64,000 nt of DNA from PALSA-693 sp963780345 (GCA_963780345.1 CAWABU010000004.1:690628-754627), one strand, 5' to 3'; counted from the first letter of the stretch, positions 37,101 through 46,389 are shown. Notes: generated by a model not told the origin, from the sequence alone. Program-made: numbers and translations.

Positions 37101-38150
37101 TCATCCGTCAGCTCCTGAGGCCAAGACCTCCTGCCGCTCAGGAAGCCCGAAACGGTCGAAAAGACCGGGCGCGCGGAAGCTGGTGACCGCGGCGATCAGA
37201 CCGTCCCGCAGGTCGAGAACGTCGAGAGCGTGGGCGAAGAAGGCATCTCGATCCGTGTTGAAGATGTAGCGGGCCACAGCAAGTTGGCCGTTCGCCCCGG
37301 TCGTCACGTGGCGCCAACGCTTAGGAAAGACCGCGCCACGGAGGTATCTTTCGATACCGTCGTGGCCTTGCAACCAAGAGGCCTCTGGCGGCATCGACCA
37401 GGTGGCGTCTTCGCTGAGCAAGGAGAGGAGCGCGGCAACGTCGCTCTCCTCGATGGCCGCCGCATATTGGGCCGCAAGCTCGCGCCCCTTAGCGTCACCA
37501 AGTCTGCCCAGCTCTTCTTGTTGGCTTACGACCGGAATCCGGCCCCTCACTGCAGCCCGAGCCCTCTGCAGTGAACTGTTGACTGCGGCGACCGACGTGC
37601 CAAGGATGTTCGCCGCCTCCACCGCACGGAACCCGAGCGCCTCGCGAAGGATGAACACAGCCCGCTGCTGGGCGGGCAGGTACTGGAGTGCGGCCACGAA
37701 GGCGAGCTCAATGCTCTCGCGACCGGCATAGCGCGCCTCGGGCAGGCCGAGGGATGACTCCGTCGACGGTGCCGCATAAGGGCCGATCCATGGAATGTCG
37801 GTGGCTGTCGCACCCGGTGATTCGTCAGCTTCCGTCGACGGAGCGAATGCGACCGGAAGGTCCCGTCGGGTCCGTCGGGAGGCGAGGTCAAGCGCCGCGT
37901 TGCTCGTGATCGTGAACAACCAGGTCCGAAGTGAGCTCCGACCTTCGAACCGGGGCAATCCCTTCCAGGCCCGAATCAACGCCTCTTGGAGCGCATCATC
38001 AGCATCGTCCCACGAGGCCAACATCCGGTAGCAGTGCGCGTGGAGCTCGGCTCGCCGCCCCTCCACGAGGACGCGGAACGCCTCATCGTCCCCCGCCTGA
38101 GCGGCCTCAAGGAGGAGCTGCTCGTTCGCCGAGTCGGTGCTCATGTCCAT
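37101..38150 (-). CDS. ECF sigma factor with C-terminal SnoaL-like domain (SigX5/TIGR02960 type)
   Basis: 349 residues. Sigma region 2: DDEAFRVLVEGRRAELHAHCYRMLASWDDADDALQEALIRAWKGLPRFEGRSSLRTWLFTITSNAALD; region 4: LQYLPAQQRAVFILREALGFRAVEAANILGTSVAAVNSSLQRAR. After residue 225 a NTF2/SnoaL-like domain follows (AAIEESDVAALLSLLSEDATWSMPPEASWLQGHDGIERYL). In this class the extra domain replaces a separate anti-sigma factor and modulates activity. The DNA between the sigma domains contains the long acidic linker typical of the group. Start ATG at 38150 or 38144. Confidence 0.92.
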   Translation of the reverse strand: MDMSTDSANEQLLLEAAQAGDDEAFRVLVEGRRAELHAHCYRMLASWDDADDALQEALIRAWKGLPRFEGRSSLRTWLFTITSNAALDLASRRTRRDLPVAFAPSTEADESPGATATDIPWIGPYAAPSTESSLGLPEARYAGRESIELAFVAALQYLPAQQRAVFILREALGFRAVEAANILGTSVAAVNSSLQRARAAVRGRIPVVSQQEELGRLGDAKGRELAAQYAAAIEESDVAALLSLLSEDATWSMPPEASWLQGHDGIERYLRGAVFPKRWRHVTTGANGQLAVARYIFNTDRDAFFAHALDVLDLRDGLIAAVTSFRAPGLFDRFGLPERQEVLASGADG

Positions 38151-38367
38151 AAAGGTATCGACTGCGCCGCCCTCGCAAACTCATCGAACGGGCCTCGAAA
38201 GCGGCGGAATGCAGTAGTCGGGCACCCCTACTGGTTCTGAGCCGCGACCGGACCCGCCGGTACCAGTTGCTGTTCACGCTGTCGTGCTTGCTGAGGCCGG
38301 AGACCAATCGTTGGCGTTCGGCTTGGGTTGCTTTCGCCATCTCGTACATAAGTGGGGGTGGAATCAT
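38107..38367 (-). CDS. Small hypothetical protein overlapping the sigma gene start
   Basis: 86 residues, with GGAGG seven bases before the ATG. It begins MIPPPLMYEMAKATQAERQR, like short actinobacterial proteins with an N-terminal 'xxYExAxxxQAE' helix. The Arg-rich C-terminal half overlaps the sigma coding region by 44 bases in another frame and looks less protein-like, so the real gene may have lost its proper end. Confidence 0.45.
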   Translation of the reverse strand: MIPPPLMYEMAKATQAERQRLVSGLSKHDSVNSNWYRRVRSRLRTSRGARLLHSAAFEARSMSLRGRRSRYLYGHEHRLGERAAPP

Positions 38368-39063
38368 CGGGACGCCTCCTTAGGGCTAACCAAGAGCTCG
38401 AGTGCAACGCTCGAGCGCTAACTGAACTGACCGATGGAACGTCCCAAAACTCATCGTCTGTGGGTCAGAAGGTGCTCCAGTTCCAGCACTCCCACGCATC
38501 CGGGTAGCCGGCGCTGGCGCTGACGTCCCCAAGTACGTCCCCTCGCTGCCTCTCTGAACAGCCACGGGCCCTCTTGGGCGGGGATCAAAAGCTGGCAAAT
38601 CGCGTGATTTGGCGAAAGATTTGCCAAACGGGTGTAATCCTGCTCCTACCAGGAGGGCGCTCAGAGCTCACCACGCGACAAGAGCGTCACAACAGACCCG
38701 AGGCGCCACTAGCTCATAGGTTCCGCTCTGCCGCGCTTGCTCGTCTCAAGCGGTCCGCCCGGGAACTTCGTGGGAGAGATTTCCGGTCGATCCCCCCTGA
38801 GAGGGGGTTCACCCCTGGGTTGGATGTCTCGGCTGACGCCATTTTGGTGCTGGTTCTGCCCTCAGGGCGGGCGGCTCGATGCGTCCGCGTCGAGGTTGTT
38901 AGGCAGTGAAAGCAGGATGGGGCTGGGCTGTGGTGGCTGCGAGTTGACGATCCGGGGCTGGCCGGTGGAGGGTTGTGGCGTCTGAAGTGGCGCGGGCTGG
39001 GAACGCTCGCCCGGTGGGGCGGGGGACTCCCGGCTGGGAGTCTTCCGCTTCCGGAAAGCCTGG
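38368..39063. other. Intergenic; inverted repeat GCTCGAG-N7-CTCGAGC at 38396-38416
   Basis: A perfect 7-bp inverted repeat lies 28 bases ahead of the small gene at 38367 and could be an operator. The rest shows no gene apart from the decayed LuxR frame that begins near its right end. Confidence 0.4.
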
Positions 39064-39455
39064 GTGGATGGGGCTGGGCTCCCCCGGTTGTGGCTCGAGT
39101 TCCTCTCCGGCTGGCCCGACGCCGACCTCGACTACGCCCGAGCCCGCCTGCCCCTCTGCGCCACCTACGCCGTCGACCATCTCTCAGAGCCCACACCGAA
39201 CGCCCTGCTTCGCCCGCACCTCTACGAGGCCTACCGCGATGGCGAAAGGCGCTCACGTGGTGTTCCCAGCCTGACAGAGAGGCGGTGGCAGATCCTGCGC
39301 CTGATCGCAACCCCCTATAGCAACGCCCAGATAGCCCGCCGGCTGTTCATATCGGCGAGAACCATGCGCAAGCATTTGGAGAACATCTTCGACGTCTCGA
39401 CGTCACCAACCGCTTAGCCGCAATCGATCAGGCATTCCCGACACGGCTCGCCTAA
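39064..39455 (+). pseudogene. LuxR-family regulator, truncated and frameshifted
   Basis: C-terminal part of a LuxR protein: NALLRPHLYEAYRDGERRS, then the helix-turn-helix LTERRWQILRLIATPYSNAQ, IARRLFISARTMRKHLENIF. One base is missing after 'IFD': the literal frame ends in STSPTA at 39417, while the family ending LDVTNRLAAIDQAFPTRLA is in the neighbouring frame to a TAA at 39453-39455. The sensory N-terminal domain is absent or unrecognisable upstream. Not expected to be functional. Confidence 0.65.
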
Positions 39456-39937
39456 GCCCCGGCCGGCCCAGAGCCATGATCTGAACGCAACACTGATGCG
39501 GCAACGTGACTTTACCTGGGCACCGAACCACGAGGTACAGATATTTCATCCCGCGAGATCTGCCCTGATCCGGAGGACTGCCACAAGCGACATATTCGGC
39601 AGGGAAAATGTGGCTATGGCTGATCGTTGGATCCACCACCAGGCAGGTCGATGGATCGTTCTCCAGACAGGCTGACCGTCAGCCGAATATCGAGTCAGAC
39701 CAGACCCAGACGAGCCGACCGGATCCACCAACCCTCACCTGGGTGGATGCCCGAACGCCTGCACCCACATCCTCTGTGCCGACTCGGCGGGTCCACAAAC
39801 CGGATTACGCAAAGATACGGAAGATGGCGGGCGGACGCAGGCTATGTGGAGATGATGTGGAGACCTTGGAGACTCTTGCATATCGCCGGCAACCTGTTAC
39901 GCTGCCGGACTCTAACGACACCACAGGAGGGGCTTTC
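39456..39937. other. Leader region of the small secreted protein
   Basis: No gene recognised. The right end holds the AGGAGG ribosome site of the next gene. Confidence 0.4.
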
Positions 39938-40267
39938 ATGAGGAAATGGCTGACCGCCGCAGCTATTGTTGTGGCCGGTACCGCAATAGGAGCAGCCCCG
40001 GCCTTCGCCGGGGAGATCACTGGTAACGGCAAGCCCACACAAGGACCGGCCCACGCCAACTCGATCTGCGTGTTTTCGGGGCAGAACGATGACCCGACGG
40101 CGCCGATCATCTCGGCCAATCCGATCCCCGAGGCGCCGAACGGCCCCGGTGGTCGGACGCAGAACTACGGCCAAGACGTCCGTCATGGACTCCTGAATCA
40201 CAACATCGTCACGCCGGGCCAGTCCTGCCAAGGTGGCTCCAACCCCGACAACCCTCCAGCACCGTAG
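39938..40267 (+). CDS. Small secreted protein
   Basis: 109 residues; AGGAGG eight bases before the ATG. Classic Sec signal MRKWLTAAAIVVAGTAIGAA ending PAFA, with cleavage after residue 24. The mature part is Asn/Pro/Gly-rich (EITGNGKPTQGPAHANSICV; GGRTQNYGQDVRHGLLNHN) with two Cys that could form a disulfide. No family role is known to me. It is followed 18 bases later by the ABM-like gene, so they may share a message. Confidence 0.8.
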   Translation: MRKWLTAAAIVVAGTAIGAAPAFAGEITGNGKPTQGPAHANSICVFSGQNDDPTAPIISANPIPEAPNGPGGRTQNYGQDVRHGLLNHNIVTPGQSCQGGSNPDNPPAP

Positions 40268-40285
40268 AAGAAGAAGCTACTCACC

Positions 40286-40558
40286 ATGATCGGGATCTAC
40301 ATCGTCACCAAGAACATGACGGTCGATCAGCACACGAAAGGACTTGCTCGCCTGCTGGAGGCAGGTGCACCCCGAGACGCCATGAAGCTCCACTCCTGCT
40401 TCGGTGAAGACGGTCAGCTTCAGGTCTTCGACATCTGGGAGAGCAAAGACGCCTACGAGGAGTTCCTCACGTACCTGGGGCCGGTCATGGAAGAACTAGG
40501 CATCGAGTTGGCACAGCCACCGACGATCATGCCGATCGTGCACCTCGAACAGCAATAG
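40286..40558 (+). CDS. ABM-like dimeric alpha/beta-barrel protein
   Basis: 90 residues. Ferredoxin-like pattern MIGIYIVTKNMTVDQHTKGL, then LHSCFGEDGQLQVFDIWESKDAYEEFL and IMPIVHLEQQ, as in the antibiotic-biosynthesis-monooxygenase (ABM) and related superfamily. Such small dimers act as cofactor-free oxygenases or isomerases, or have no known activity. No catalytic residue can be assigned. It follows the small secreted protein closely. Confidence 0.75.
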   Translation: MIGIYIVTKNMTVDQHTKGLARLLEAGAPRDAMKLHSCFGEDGQLQVFDIWESKDAYEEFLTYLGPVMEELGIELAQPPTIMPIVHLEQQ

Positions 40559-40599
40559 CAACCTGCCGCCCGTCCTGGGGCGCGAATGGGCCAGCTTCC

Positions 40600-41011
40600 G
40601 ATCGTCCCAAGTTGCGCTCGTGCCGGGCATCCCCTCATGCCCATCGAGTGGTTAGCCATGTTCGCGGTCGACCCCTCTAGGTCCACTTTTATCGATTCGA
40701 CCAGCACGATGTACCAGCTCGGCCTTTCTTTCCAAGCAACACCCGGGACCTTTTCGGCGAGGAGCGTGGCCGCCGGCAGGGCTGCCGCCGCCCAGATCAG
40801 CTTCTGCTCCGCTACCGAGGTGAGCGCTGGCGAACACGGCGACTCGGAGGCCCTGCGCCTTCTCGACGCGGCGGACCATCTCGCCAAGCTCGACCACGGT
40901 TGTCGAGTTGAGCAGGTTGATCGGTCGGTTCGAAAAAAGATCACCTTCCAATTGCCCGGTGCGGGTCGCTGATGCTGAACTGCGTGAGCCGGTCCTAACC
41001 CGATTCAGTGG
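40600..41011 (-). pseudogene. Enoyl-CoA hydratase remnant (1)
   Basis: The N-terminal crotonase stretch RPINLLNSTTVVELGEMVRR, then VEKAQGLRVAVFASA, matches enoyl-CoA hydratase starts (NPPxNLLdxxtvxELxxLVxxxExdxxVRVVVfxSA). It then passes through frame changes (AAAALPAATLLAEKVPG and PSWYIVLVES in another frame) and stops. The oxyanion-hole and catalytic region is absent. It begins directly after the tautomerase gene on the same strand. Confidence 0.5.
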
Positions 41012-41013
41012 CA

Positions 41014-41460
41014 TCAGCCATCGTCTGATTTGGCGGCTGAGAGTGCGGCAATCTGTGCTCTCGCCGCGGCTACCAGCTCCTCGTTTGTGTTGGCGTGACC
41101 GCCAAGGCCCCACCCGCCCTCAATGGCTTCGGTCAGGAGGACCCAGGTCCTCTGCGAGAGCGTGGGGTCCCCCGCTGCCGTCGCCACCAGCTCGGTGAAC
41201 TGGCTCACCACGGCGAGCTGCTTGTCGCGGTCGAGCGCGCCGGCGTTGGTGAGCACCTGGACTCGCACGTATGTACTGTGGCCGTCGACATTGGAGATGG
41301 CCGGACCATCCATCTCGTGGACGAAGCCCGCCGTGTTCTGTCGGAACATCGGGATGTCGGGGACACCCTCAATGGTCATCAGGGTGCGCGCGAGGTCAGA
41401 TGCGAGCTGATGCGGATCCGCAAACGTGCCAGCGGCGGCGTAGACGTCGATCATCGGCAC
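41014..41460 (-). CDS. Tautomerase-superfamily protein
   Basis: 148 residues. I choose the GTG at 41460: GGAGGAG lies six bases upstream and it gives Met-Pro-Met-Ile-Asp-Val, placing Pro at position 2, the catalytic Pro1 of the tautomerase (4-oxalocrotonate/MIF) superfamily after Met removal. The longer frame would bury this Pro. Body: GTFADPHQLASDLARTLMTI, AISNVDGHSTYVRVQVLTNAG and RTWVLLTEAIEGGWGLGGHANTN, the last resembling the second beta-alpha-beta unit end. The substrate is unknown. Confidence 0.82.
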   Translation of the reverse strand: MPMIDVYAAAGTFADPHQLASDLARTLMTIEGVPDIPMFRQNTAGFVHEMDGPAISNVDGHSTYVRVQVLTNAGALDRDKQLAVVSQFTELVATAAGDPTLSQRTWVLLTEAIEGGWGLGGHANTNEELVAAARAQIAALSAAKSDDG

Positions 41461-41599
41461 AGGGTTCTCCTCCTTATCCATCTCACCGTTTCACCGCTCC
41501 AGCCTTTCTAGACCGTTCGCTCCAGTAAAGTCAAGAGGTGGGTCGTGACCGTGACACTCGGGCCGAGCTGGTGCCGACGATGGCACGCCTACTGTGATC

Positions 41600-42106
41600 A
41601 GGGATATTCAGCCACCTGCCGGGAGCAGTTGGCGTGGTCGACCTCGGCGATGGCGTCATCGAGGGCGCCGACGTAACCGGACCATTCCTGGCCGACGGTC
41701 AGGGGGTGGCGTCCTCGAGGTGGGTGCGGCCGATCTTCACCACACCAGCCCACTGTTTGGTCTTGGCGTCGATGGCGTCTGGCAGCCGCTCGAGGGCCGA
41801 GATGGTCTTTTCGGTGGCCATGGTGTAGGCGCGATGCAAGGCGGTCGGGAAGGTGTCGTTCGAGGATTGGCCCATGTTCACGTGGTCATTGGGATGCACC
41901 GGCTGCTGACCCAGGGTGCCCCCCACCAACTGGATGCACCGGTTGGAGATCACCTCGTTGACGTTCATGTTGGACTGGATGCCCGCTCCGAGAAGCTCGG
42001 GGTTATGTCCCGCGTGACCCTGACCGGGGCGGCCGAGGCACGCCAACATCGGTCCCCGAGGTGAGGGCTTCACAAAGCCATCTCGGGTGGGCTGGCTGTC
42101 TGCCAT
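41600..42106 (-). pseudogene. fumC: Class II fumarate hydratase fragment
   Basis: Internal part of fumarase C/aspartase: GIQSNMNVNEVISNRCIQLV, PVHPNDHVNMGQSSNDTFPT (the conserved substrate motif) and VVKIGRTHLEDATP. A surplus C in a C-run causes a stop at 41699, and the family continues in the next frame as LTVGQEWSGYVGALDDAIAEVDHAN before homology ends. The N-terminal third and the C-terminal lyase signature are missing. It is a transposed or deletion-generated fragment. Confidence 0.85.
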
Positions 42107-42252
42107 CGAGTCGAGGTATCGAGGGCAGAGTGACGCCCGCCCCGTTCTGATCCACTAATCCCGTTTCGCGGAAATATCGCCCGATCAAGTGATGCTTTCG
42201 CGGGCTCGTAGCGGTGATACTGAACGCCGACGATGACCTGAAGGAGCATCCT

Positions 42253-42981
42253 ATGGCAGCGAGTCCCACCGTCGTCCTGGTGCACGGCGCCTTCGCCGAC
42301 GCGTCCGGGTACGCCGGAGTGATACGTGAGCTTCAGTCCCAGGGGATGGAAGTCAGGGCGCCGATGAACCCTCTGCGGAGCCTCGGCTTCGACGCCGATT
42401 CCGTCGTCCGTTACACATCCACCATCGACGGGCCAGTCGTTCTGGTCGGGCACTCGTATGGCGGTGCGGTCATCTCCCAGGCTGCCCCGTCGGTCAAGGA
42501 TGTCATCGCTCTGGTGTTCCTGTCGGCCTTCGCGCTTGACGAGGGAGAGAGCTGCGCCAGTATCCAAGAGCCCTTTCCACCGGCGCTGCTGGCGTCCACC
42601 AACGTGCCCAGCCCCTACGACGCTCCTGGCGCGCCAGGTGGCCCCGATCTCTTCATCAAGATCTCGGAGTTCCATGAGACGATCTGCGCCGACTTGCCTG
42701 CCGAGGTGGCCGCTCCCATGGCGGTGAGCCAGCGGCCCCTCAGTGCGGCAGCCCTGACCGAAAAAGCGACAATTGCCGGCTGGAGGGACCTGCCTACGTG
42801 GTACATAGTCTCGGAAAAGGACAACGCCATTCCGCCCGATTGCGAGCGCTTCATGGCCAGGCGCATGAACGCAACTGTCGAGTCGGTGCCCAGAGGTTCG
42901 CACGCCGCCTTTATCGCTCAACCCGACATCGCGGCCAGCTTGATCGTCAAGGCTATTGCGGCCACCTGGGGCGCTATGTAG
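42253..42981 (+). CDS. Alpha/beta hydrolase, paralog A
   Basis: 242 residues, ATG with AGGAG seven bases upstream. Non-haem-esterase-like alpha/beta hydrolase: oxyanion region VVLVHGAFADASGYAGVIRE, nucleophile elbow GHSYGG (Ser), acid in YIVSEKDNAIPPD and His in PRGSHAAF. Family relatives are often annotated as alpha/beta hydrolases of unknown substrate. A close paralog (about 70% identical by eye) is at 59474-60187. It lies divergently next to the fumC fragment. Confidence 0.9.
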   Translation: MAASPTVVLVHGAFADASGYAGVIRELQSQGMEVRAPMNPLRSLGFDADSVVRYTSTIDGPVVLVGHSYGGAVISQAAPSVKDVIALVFLSAFALDEGESCASIQEPFPPALLASTNVPSPYDAPGAPGGPDLFIKISEFHETICADLPAEVAAPMAVSQRPLSAAALTEKATIAGWRDLPTWYIVSEKDNAIPPDCERFMARRMNATVESVPRGSHAAFIAQPDIAASLIVKAIAATWGAM

Positions 42982-43045
42982 CAGCCGGCATCTCATCAAC
43001 ACACTCGACTCCTTCGCAGATCCGCTCCCCGACAGGTGGTGGCAT

Positions 43046-43270
43046 ATGGTCGATCCATCCTTCGCCAACGACATAAAACCGCTCTTCGGCGACGAGGACC
43101 GAAGCTCGATGCAGAGTCGACTCGATCTTCGCTCTGGCCAGGGCGTCCGAGATAACGTCGCACCCATTTTGGATGCCCTGTGGGCTGGGACGATACCCGG
43201 CGACGGGCCGTGGAGCTCCGACAAGGTTGACCGCTTCGCTGGCTGGATCGCGAGCGGCACGGCGGACTGA
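43046..43270 (+). CDS. Small hypothetical protein
   Basis: 74 residues: FANDIKPLFGDEDRSSMQSR, then VAPILDALWAGTIPGDGPWS and KVDRFAGWIASG. The pattern (DIkpLF..D...M...LD....V..n...I...l..G..P.dG.W....v..F..Wi..G) recurs in many bacterial small proteins next to oxidases. The role is unknown. GC-rich third positions and an AGGTGG site near the ATG support it. It is followed 11 bases later by tag. Confidence 0.65.
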   Translation: MVDPSFANDIKPLFGDEDRSSMQSRLDLRSGQGVRDNVAPILDALWAGTIPGDGPWSSDKVDRFAGWIASGTAD

Positions 43271-43281
43271 GGCGTCAGACG

Positions 43282-43902
43282 ATGGCAACCAGCGACGGCG
43301 CGATCATGGGCGAGGATGGCAGGCCCCGCTGTCCCTGGGCCGGGGCGGCACCGTCCGCTCTCGTCCGGTACCACGACACGGTCTGGGGGAAGAGAACTTA
43401 CGCCGAGCCGGCCTTGTTCGAGGCGTTGACACTGGGCGTGTTCGAGGTGGGCCTCAGCTGGAGGGTCGTCTTCGGTAAGCGAGACGCGTTCATCCGAGCC
43501 TTCCGCCGCTTCGATGTCAGCAAGGTCGCGGCGATGACAGATCGGGACGTCGACCGGTTGCTGCAAGACCCTGCGATCATCCGAAACCGGGGCAAGATCC
43601 AGGCCACGATCGATAACGCCCGGGCCATGAGGTCCGCCTCGCCGAGCCTCGCCGCTCTGGCACGCTCCTACGCAGTCGACCGGGTGCGGTCACCGCGATC
43701 GACGGCCGACGTGCCGACGACAACACCGGAGGCTGACGCTCTTGCGAAGGAGCTGAAGGCGCAGGGCTACCGATTCGTCGGCCCCGCGAGTGTCTACGCC
43801 TTTATGCAGAACGTCGGCATAGTCAACGACCACATTCACGGCTGCTTCCGGGCGAGTGACTACCGGCCTGCCCGGAGCACAACTAACTCGATCACGCGAT
43901 GA
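43282..43902 (+). CDS. tag: DNA-3-methyladenine glycosylase I
   Basis: 206 residues. Base-excision repair enzyme removing 3-methyladenine. Family signatures are present: RCPWAGAAPSALVRYHDTVWG at the N-terminus (Cys zinc ligand and YHDxxWG), LFEALTLGVFEVGLSWRVVFGKRDAFIRAFRRFDVSKVAAM, IIRNRGKIQATIDNARAM, GYRFVGPASVYAFMQNVGIVNDHIHGCF (zinc His and Cys near the end). The Glu of the usual 'FQaGLSW' region is conserved in LFEALTL. It is preceded closely by the 74-residue gene and followed by a hairpin. Confidence 0.93.
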   Translation: MATSDGAIMGEDGRPRCPWAGAAPSALVRYHDTVWGKRTYAEPALFEALTLGVFEVGLSWRVVFGKRDAFIRAFRRFDVSKVAAMTDRDVDRLLQDPAIIRNRGKIQATIDNARAMRSASPSLAALARSYAVDRVRSPRSTADVPTTTPEADALAKELKAQGYRFVGPASVYAFMQNVGIVNDHIHGCFRASDYRPARSTTNSITR

Positions 43903-43933
43903 CGCATCGCCCGAGACGGGCGATAGTTGCGTC
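43901..43933 (+). terminator. Hairpin between tag and the enoyl-CoA hydratase gene
   Basis: Two-part stem (GACGCA and TCGCCCG paired with their complements) with an AGA loop and a small bulge, overlapping the tag stop and ending 24 bases before the next ATG. It may terminate the tag transcript or fold in the leader. Confidence 0.5.
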
Positions 43934-43956
43934 GTTCTCGATGGAAAGGACAAGAG

Positions 43957-44787
43957 ATGGACTTCTGGGCAACCGATCGGCGAGGCGCCGTGGAGATCGC
44001 GGCGTTCTCGAACCCCCCCTACAACTACCTCGGCAAGCCGGTGATCGACGAGCTCGGGCAGCTGGTGGCCGGCTGGCACGACCCCTCGGTCCGGGCCGTC
44101 GTGATCCAGTCGCGTGCCGAGGACTCGCTTGGCTTCAGCCAGTACAGCGTCGAAGAGCTGCACGGACTCGCCAGTGACCCCACCACGTCTCGATACTCCG
44201 GATCGATCGTGCGCGGCTACAAGGCGATCTTCGACCAGATGACGGCGCTGCCGAAAGTGATCATCGCCGCGATGAACGGGGACGCGATGGGCGGCGGCTT
44301 CGAGCTCACTCTCGCCTGCGACCTGAGGATCGGCCAGGTCGGCGACTTCCGCTACGGAAATCCGGAGGTTCGCGCCGGAGTAATCCCCGGCGCCGGGGGC
44401 ACCCAGCGGGTGAGCCGGCTGGTCGGACTGGCACGAGCGCTCGACTGGGTGCTGCGAGGCCGGATCGTCACCCCCGAGGTCGCCCTAGCGCTGGGCCTGG
44501 TCCACGAGGTCGTCGGCGACGCACCCGCCCGAGCCCTGGAGCTTGCCGAGGAGATCGCCTCGCTCCCGCCGATGTCGGTGGCGAACGCCAAGCGAGCGCT
44601 CTACCTCGGGGCTGACAGCAACCTTCAAGCCGCGTTCGAAGTCGAGAACATGAACTGGACCGAGGTAATGCAGTCCGACGACGCCCAGGTCGCGCTCAGC
44701 ACCTTCCTCGCCGTCGACCCCGACTCACGTCGCGACTGGTTCGAGTCCGAGAGCACGAAGACCTACCCCGCCTACTCCGGACACTGA
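43957..44787 (+). CDS. Enoyl-CoA hydratase/isomerase family protein
   Basis: 276 residues from the ATG at 43957 (AAAGGA seven bases upstream). Crotonase fold: VEIAAFSNPPYNYLGKPVIDELGQLV, the first oxyanion-hole segment in IQSRAEDSLGFSQYSVEEL, KVIIAAMNGDAMGGGFELTLACDLRIG (second oxyanion Gly, with a Glu at the catalytic site) and VIPGAGGTQRVSRLVGLARA. The acyl-CoA substrate is unknown. Decayed relatives lie just downstream and at 40.6-41.0 kb, so this locus once held several crotonases. Confidence 0.9.
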   Translation: MDFWATDRRGAVEIAAFSNPPYNYLGKPVIDELGQLVAGWHDPSVRAVVIQSRAEDSLGFSQYSVEELHGLASDPTTSRYSGSIVRGYKAIFDQMTALPKVIIAAMNGDAMGGGFELTLACDLRIGQVGDFRYGNPEVRAGVIPGAGGTQRVSRLVGLARALDWVLRGRIVTPEVALALGLVHEVVGDAPARALELAEEIASLPPMSVANAKRALYLGADSNLQAAFEVENMNWTEVMQSDDAQVALSTFLAVDPDSRRDWFESESTKTYPAYSGH

Positions 44788-44795
44788 GACCAGCG

Positions 44796-45230
44796 ATGCC
44801 ACTCGTAACGTTCCAGCCAAGCGATGATCACGGCGAAATCGTCGTCGACCGGCCGCTGCAAAACCTCTTCAGCGGAGATCTGCTCACCGACTCGCGCCGC
44901 GCGGTCGACGACGCCGCCAGCTGCGACGTTCGCGCCGCGCTGGTGCGAGCCGAGGGTGATGACTCCTCCGCGGGCGTCGACATTGATGTCTTCATCGCGA
45001 AAGCCTCGTCGAGCAGACCCGCCTTCGCGCTGAGCCTCGCGAACGGACCGACTCTCGCTCACACCGCGACCAACGCGTTCTCCACGCCTGGCGGCCCGGC
45101 GGCGTGGCCGCAGCCGAGCGCGTGACCCTCGCCGAGGAACCGGCGGTGATGGTGAGTCACGACCTGCAAGAACGGGATCGAACGTCTGCGGCGCGACGGT
45201 CCGGGCCACGCCAGCTTCACCGGGCACTGA
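44796..45230 (+). pseudogene. Enoyl-CoA hydratase remnant (2)
   Basis: Begins nine bases after the intact crotonase gene: GEIVVDRPLQNLFSGDLLTD, then AVDDAASCDVRAALVRAEGD, a typical crotonase start. The central catalytic part is missing (about 300 bases shorter than a full gene), and the C-terminal end GIERLRRDGPGHASFTGH is found in another frame up to the TGA at 45228-45230. Deletion plus frameshifts make it non-functional. Confidence 0.65.
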
Positions 45231-45337
45231 CCGACTGGCACCTCGCGTTGGGGCGGACCTCAAAACCAGGTGTCGCTGCCGACGCGGAGATCGTCAAGCT
45301 TCACGCCCGAAACCCACCGTGGAGGAGACAGTGATAT

Positions 45338-46228
45338 ATGAGCACCAGTCCGCTCTCCATCGACGTTTACGTCGCCCCGATGCGGCCGTACACCTATCCC
45401 GACCAGCTCGCGGCGGGTGAAGAGGCCACCTGGGCACCGTCCAGCAGCACGCTGATCTCGGGTCCGTCCGAGGGGATCCTCATCGATGCCCTGCTGACCT
45501 TCGAGAACGCCGACCATATCGCCGCCTGGGCAAAGAGCTTCGGGAAGAGGATCACGGGTGTCTACATCACGCACGGCCACTCGGACCACTGGCTCGGCCT
45601 GGCGCGGCTTCTCCAGCACTTCCCCGAGGCACGGGGATACGCGGCTCCCGAGGTTGTGGACCGCGCCGCGTGGGAAGCGAAGTTCAACAAAACGACCAAG
45701 TACTGGACCTCGCGCTTCCCCGGCGAGCTCCCCGACACGCCCGTGATCCCCGACGTGCTCAACGATGACGAGATCCTGGTGGACGGTCAAGTCGTCAACC
45801 TCATCCACGTCGGCCAAGGTGACGTTGAGGGCTCGACGATCTTCCACGTGCCGACCGCAGACGCAGTTGCCTGCGGTGACGTCGTCTACAACAACGTCCA
45901 CATGATGATGTACGAGGCCGATGAAGCGAAGCGCCAGGACTGGATCGCCAGCATCGATGCGGTCGCCGCGCTAAAACCAAAGATCGTCGTGGCCGGCCAC
46001 AAGAGCGTGGGGGCACCGGACCTGCCGGAGAACCTCGCAGCCAGCCAGCAGTACCTGAGCGACTTCACCACCGTCGCGGAGAAGAGCGGCATGGTGGAAG
46101 ACCTGGTCCAAGGCATGCTCCAGTTGCACGGCGACCGCGACCAGCCGCACACCCTATGGATCTCGGCCCGAGCCGAAGTCGCTCGCCGAGCGCGAACCCG
46201 CAGCGACCGGGCAGCTTCGCCGGACTGA
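45338..46228 (+). CDS. MBL-fold metallo-hydrolase
   Basis: 296 residues; GGAGGAGA upstream. The metallo-beta-lactamase motif HGHSDH is present (YITHGHSDHWLGLARLL), with further ligands in VACGDVVYNN (Asp) and IVVAGHKSVG (His). Relatives of this branch act on small esters, lactones or thioesters; the substrate cannot be named. The last 25 residues (ARAEVARRARTRSD) are basic and unlike the family, perhaps from a late frame change. Confidence 0.88.
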   Translation: MSTSPLSIDVYVAPMRPYTYPDQLAAGEEATWAPSSSTLISGPSEGILIDALLTFENADHIAAWAKSFGKRITGVYITHGHSDHWLGLARLLQHFPEARGYAAPEVVDRAAWEAKFNKTTKYWTSRFPGELPDTPVIPDVLNDDEILVDGQVVNLIHVGQGDVEGSTIFHVPTADAVACGDVVYNNVHMMMYEADEAKRQDWIASIDAVAALKPKIVVAGHKSVGAPDLPENLAASQQYLSDFTTVAEKSGMVEDLVQGMLQLHGDRDQPHTLWISARAEVARRARTRSDRAASPD

Positions 46229-46389
46229 TTATCCGGCCCCTCGCCCCGCGGAGCATCCCTCTCCACCAGCAGCCGAGAGGTGATCGAAACGGACGTTCCG
46301 GACGGGACCATGCGACGGCGGCACGCATCTACACGCCGGCCTCGGATAGCCGTCACCTGTGGGTTCTGCTGAACTGTGGAGGGCCAGGG

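Noticed and set aside
42070..43566. A 498-codon minus-strand frame over the hydrolase and tag genes
   Set aside because: Opposite two clearly coding plus-strand genes; no recognisable domain.
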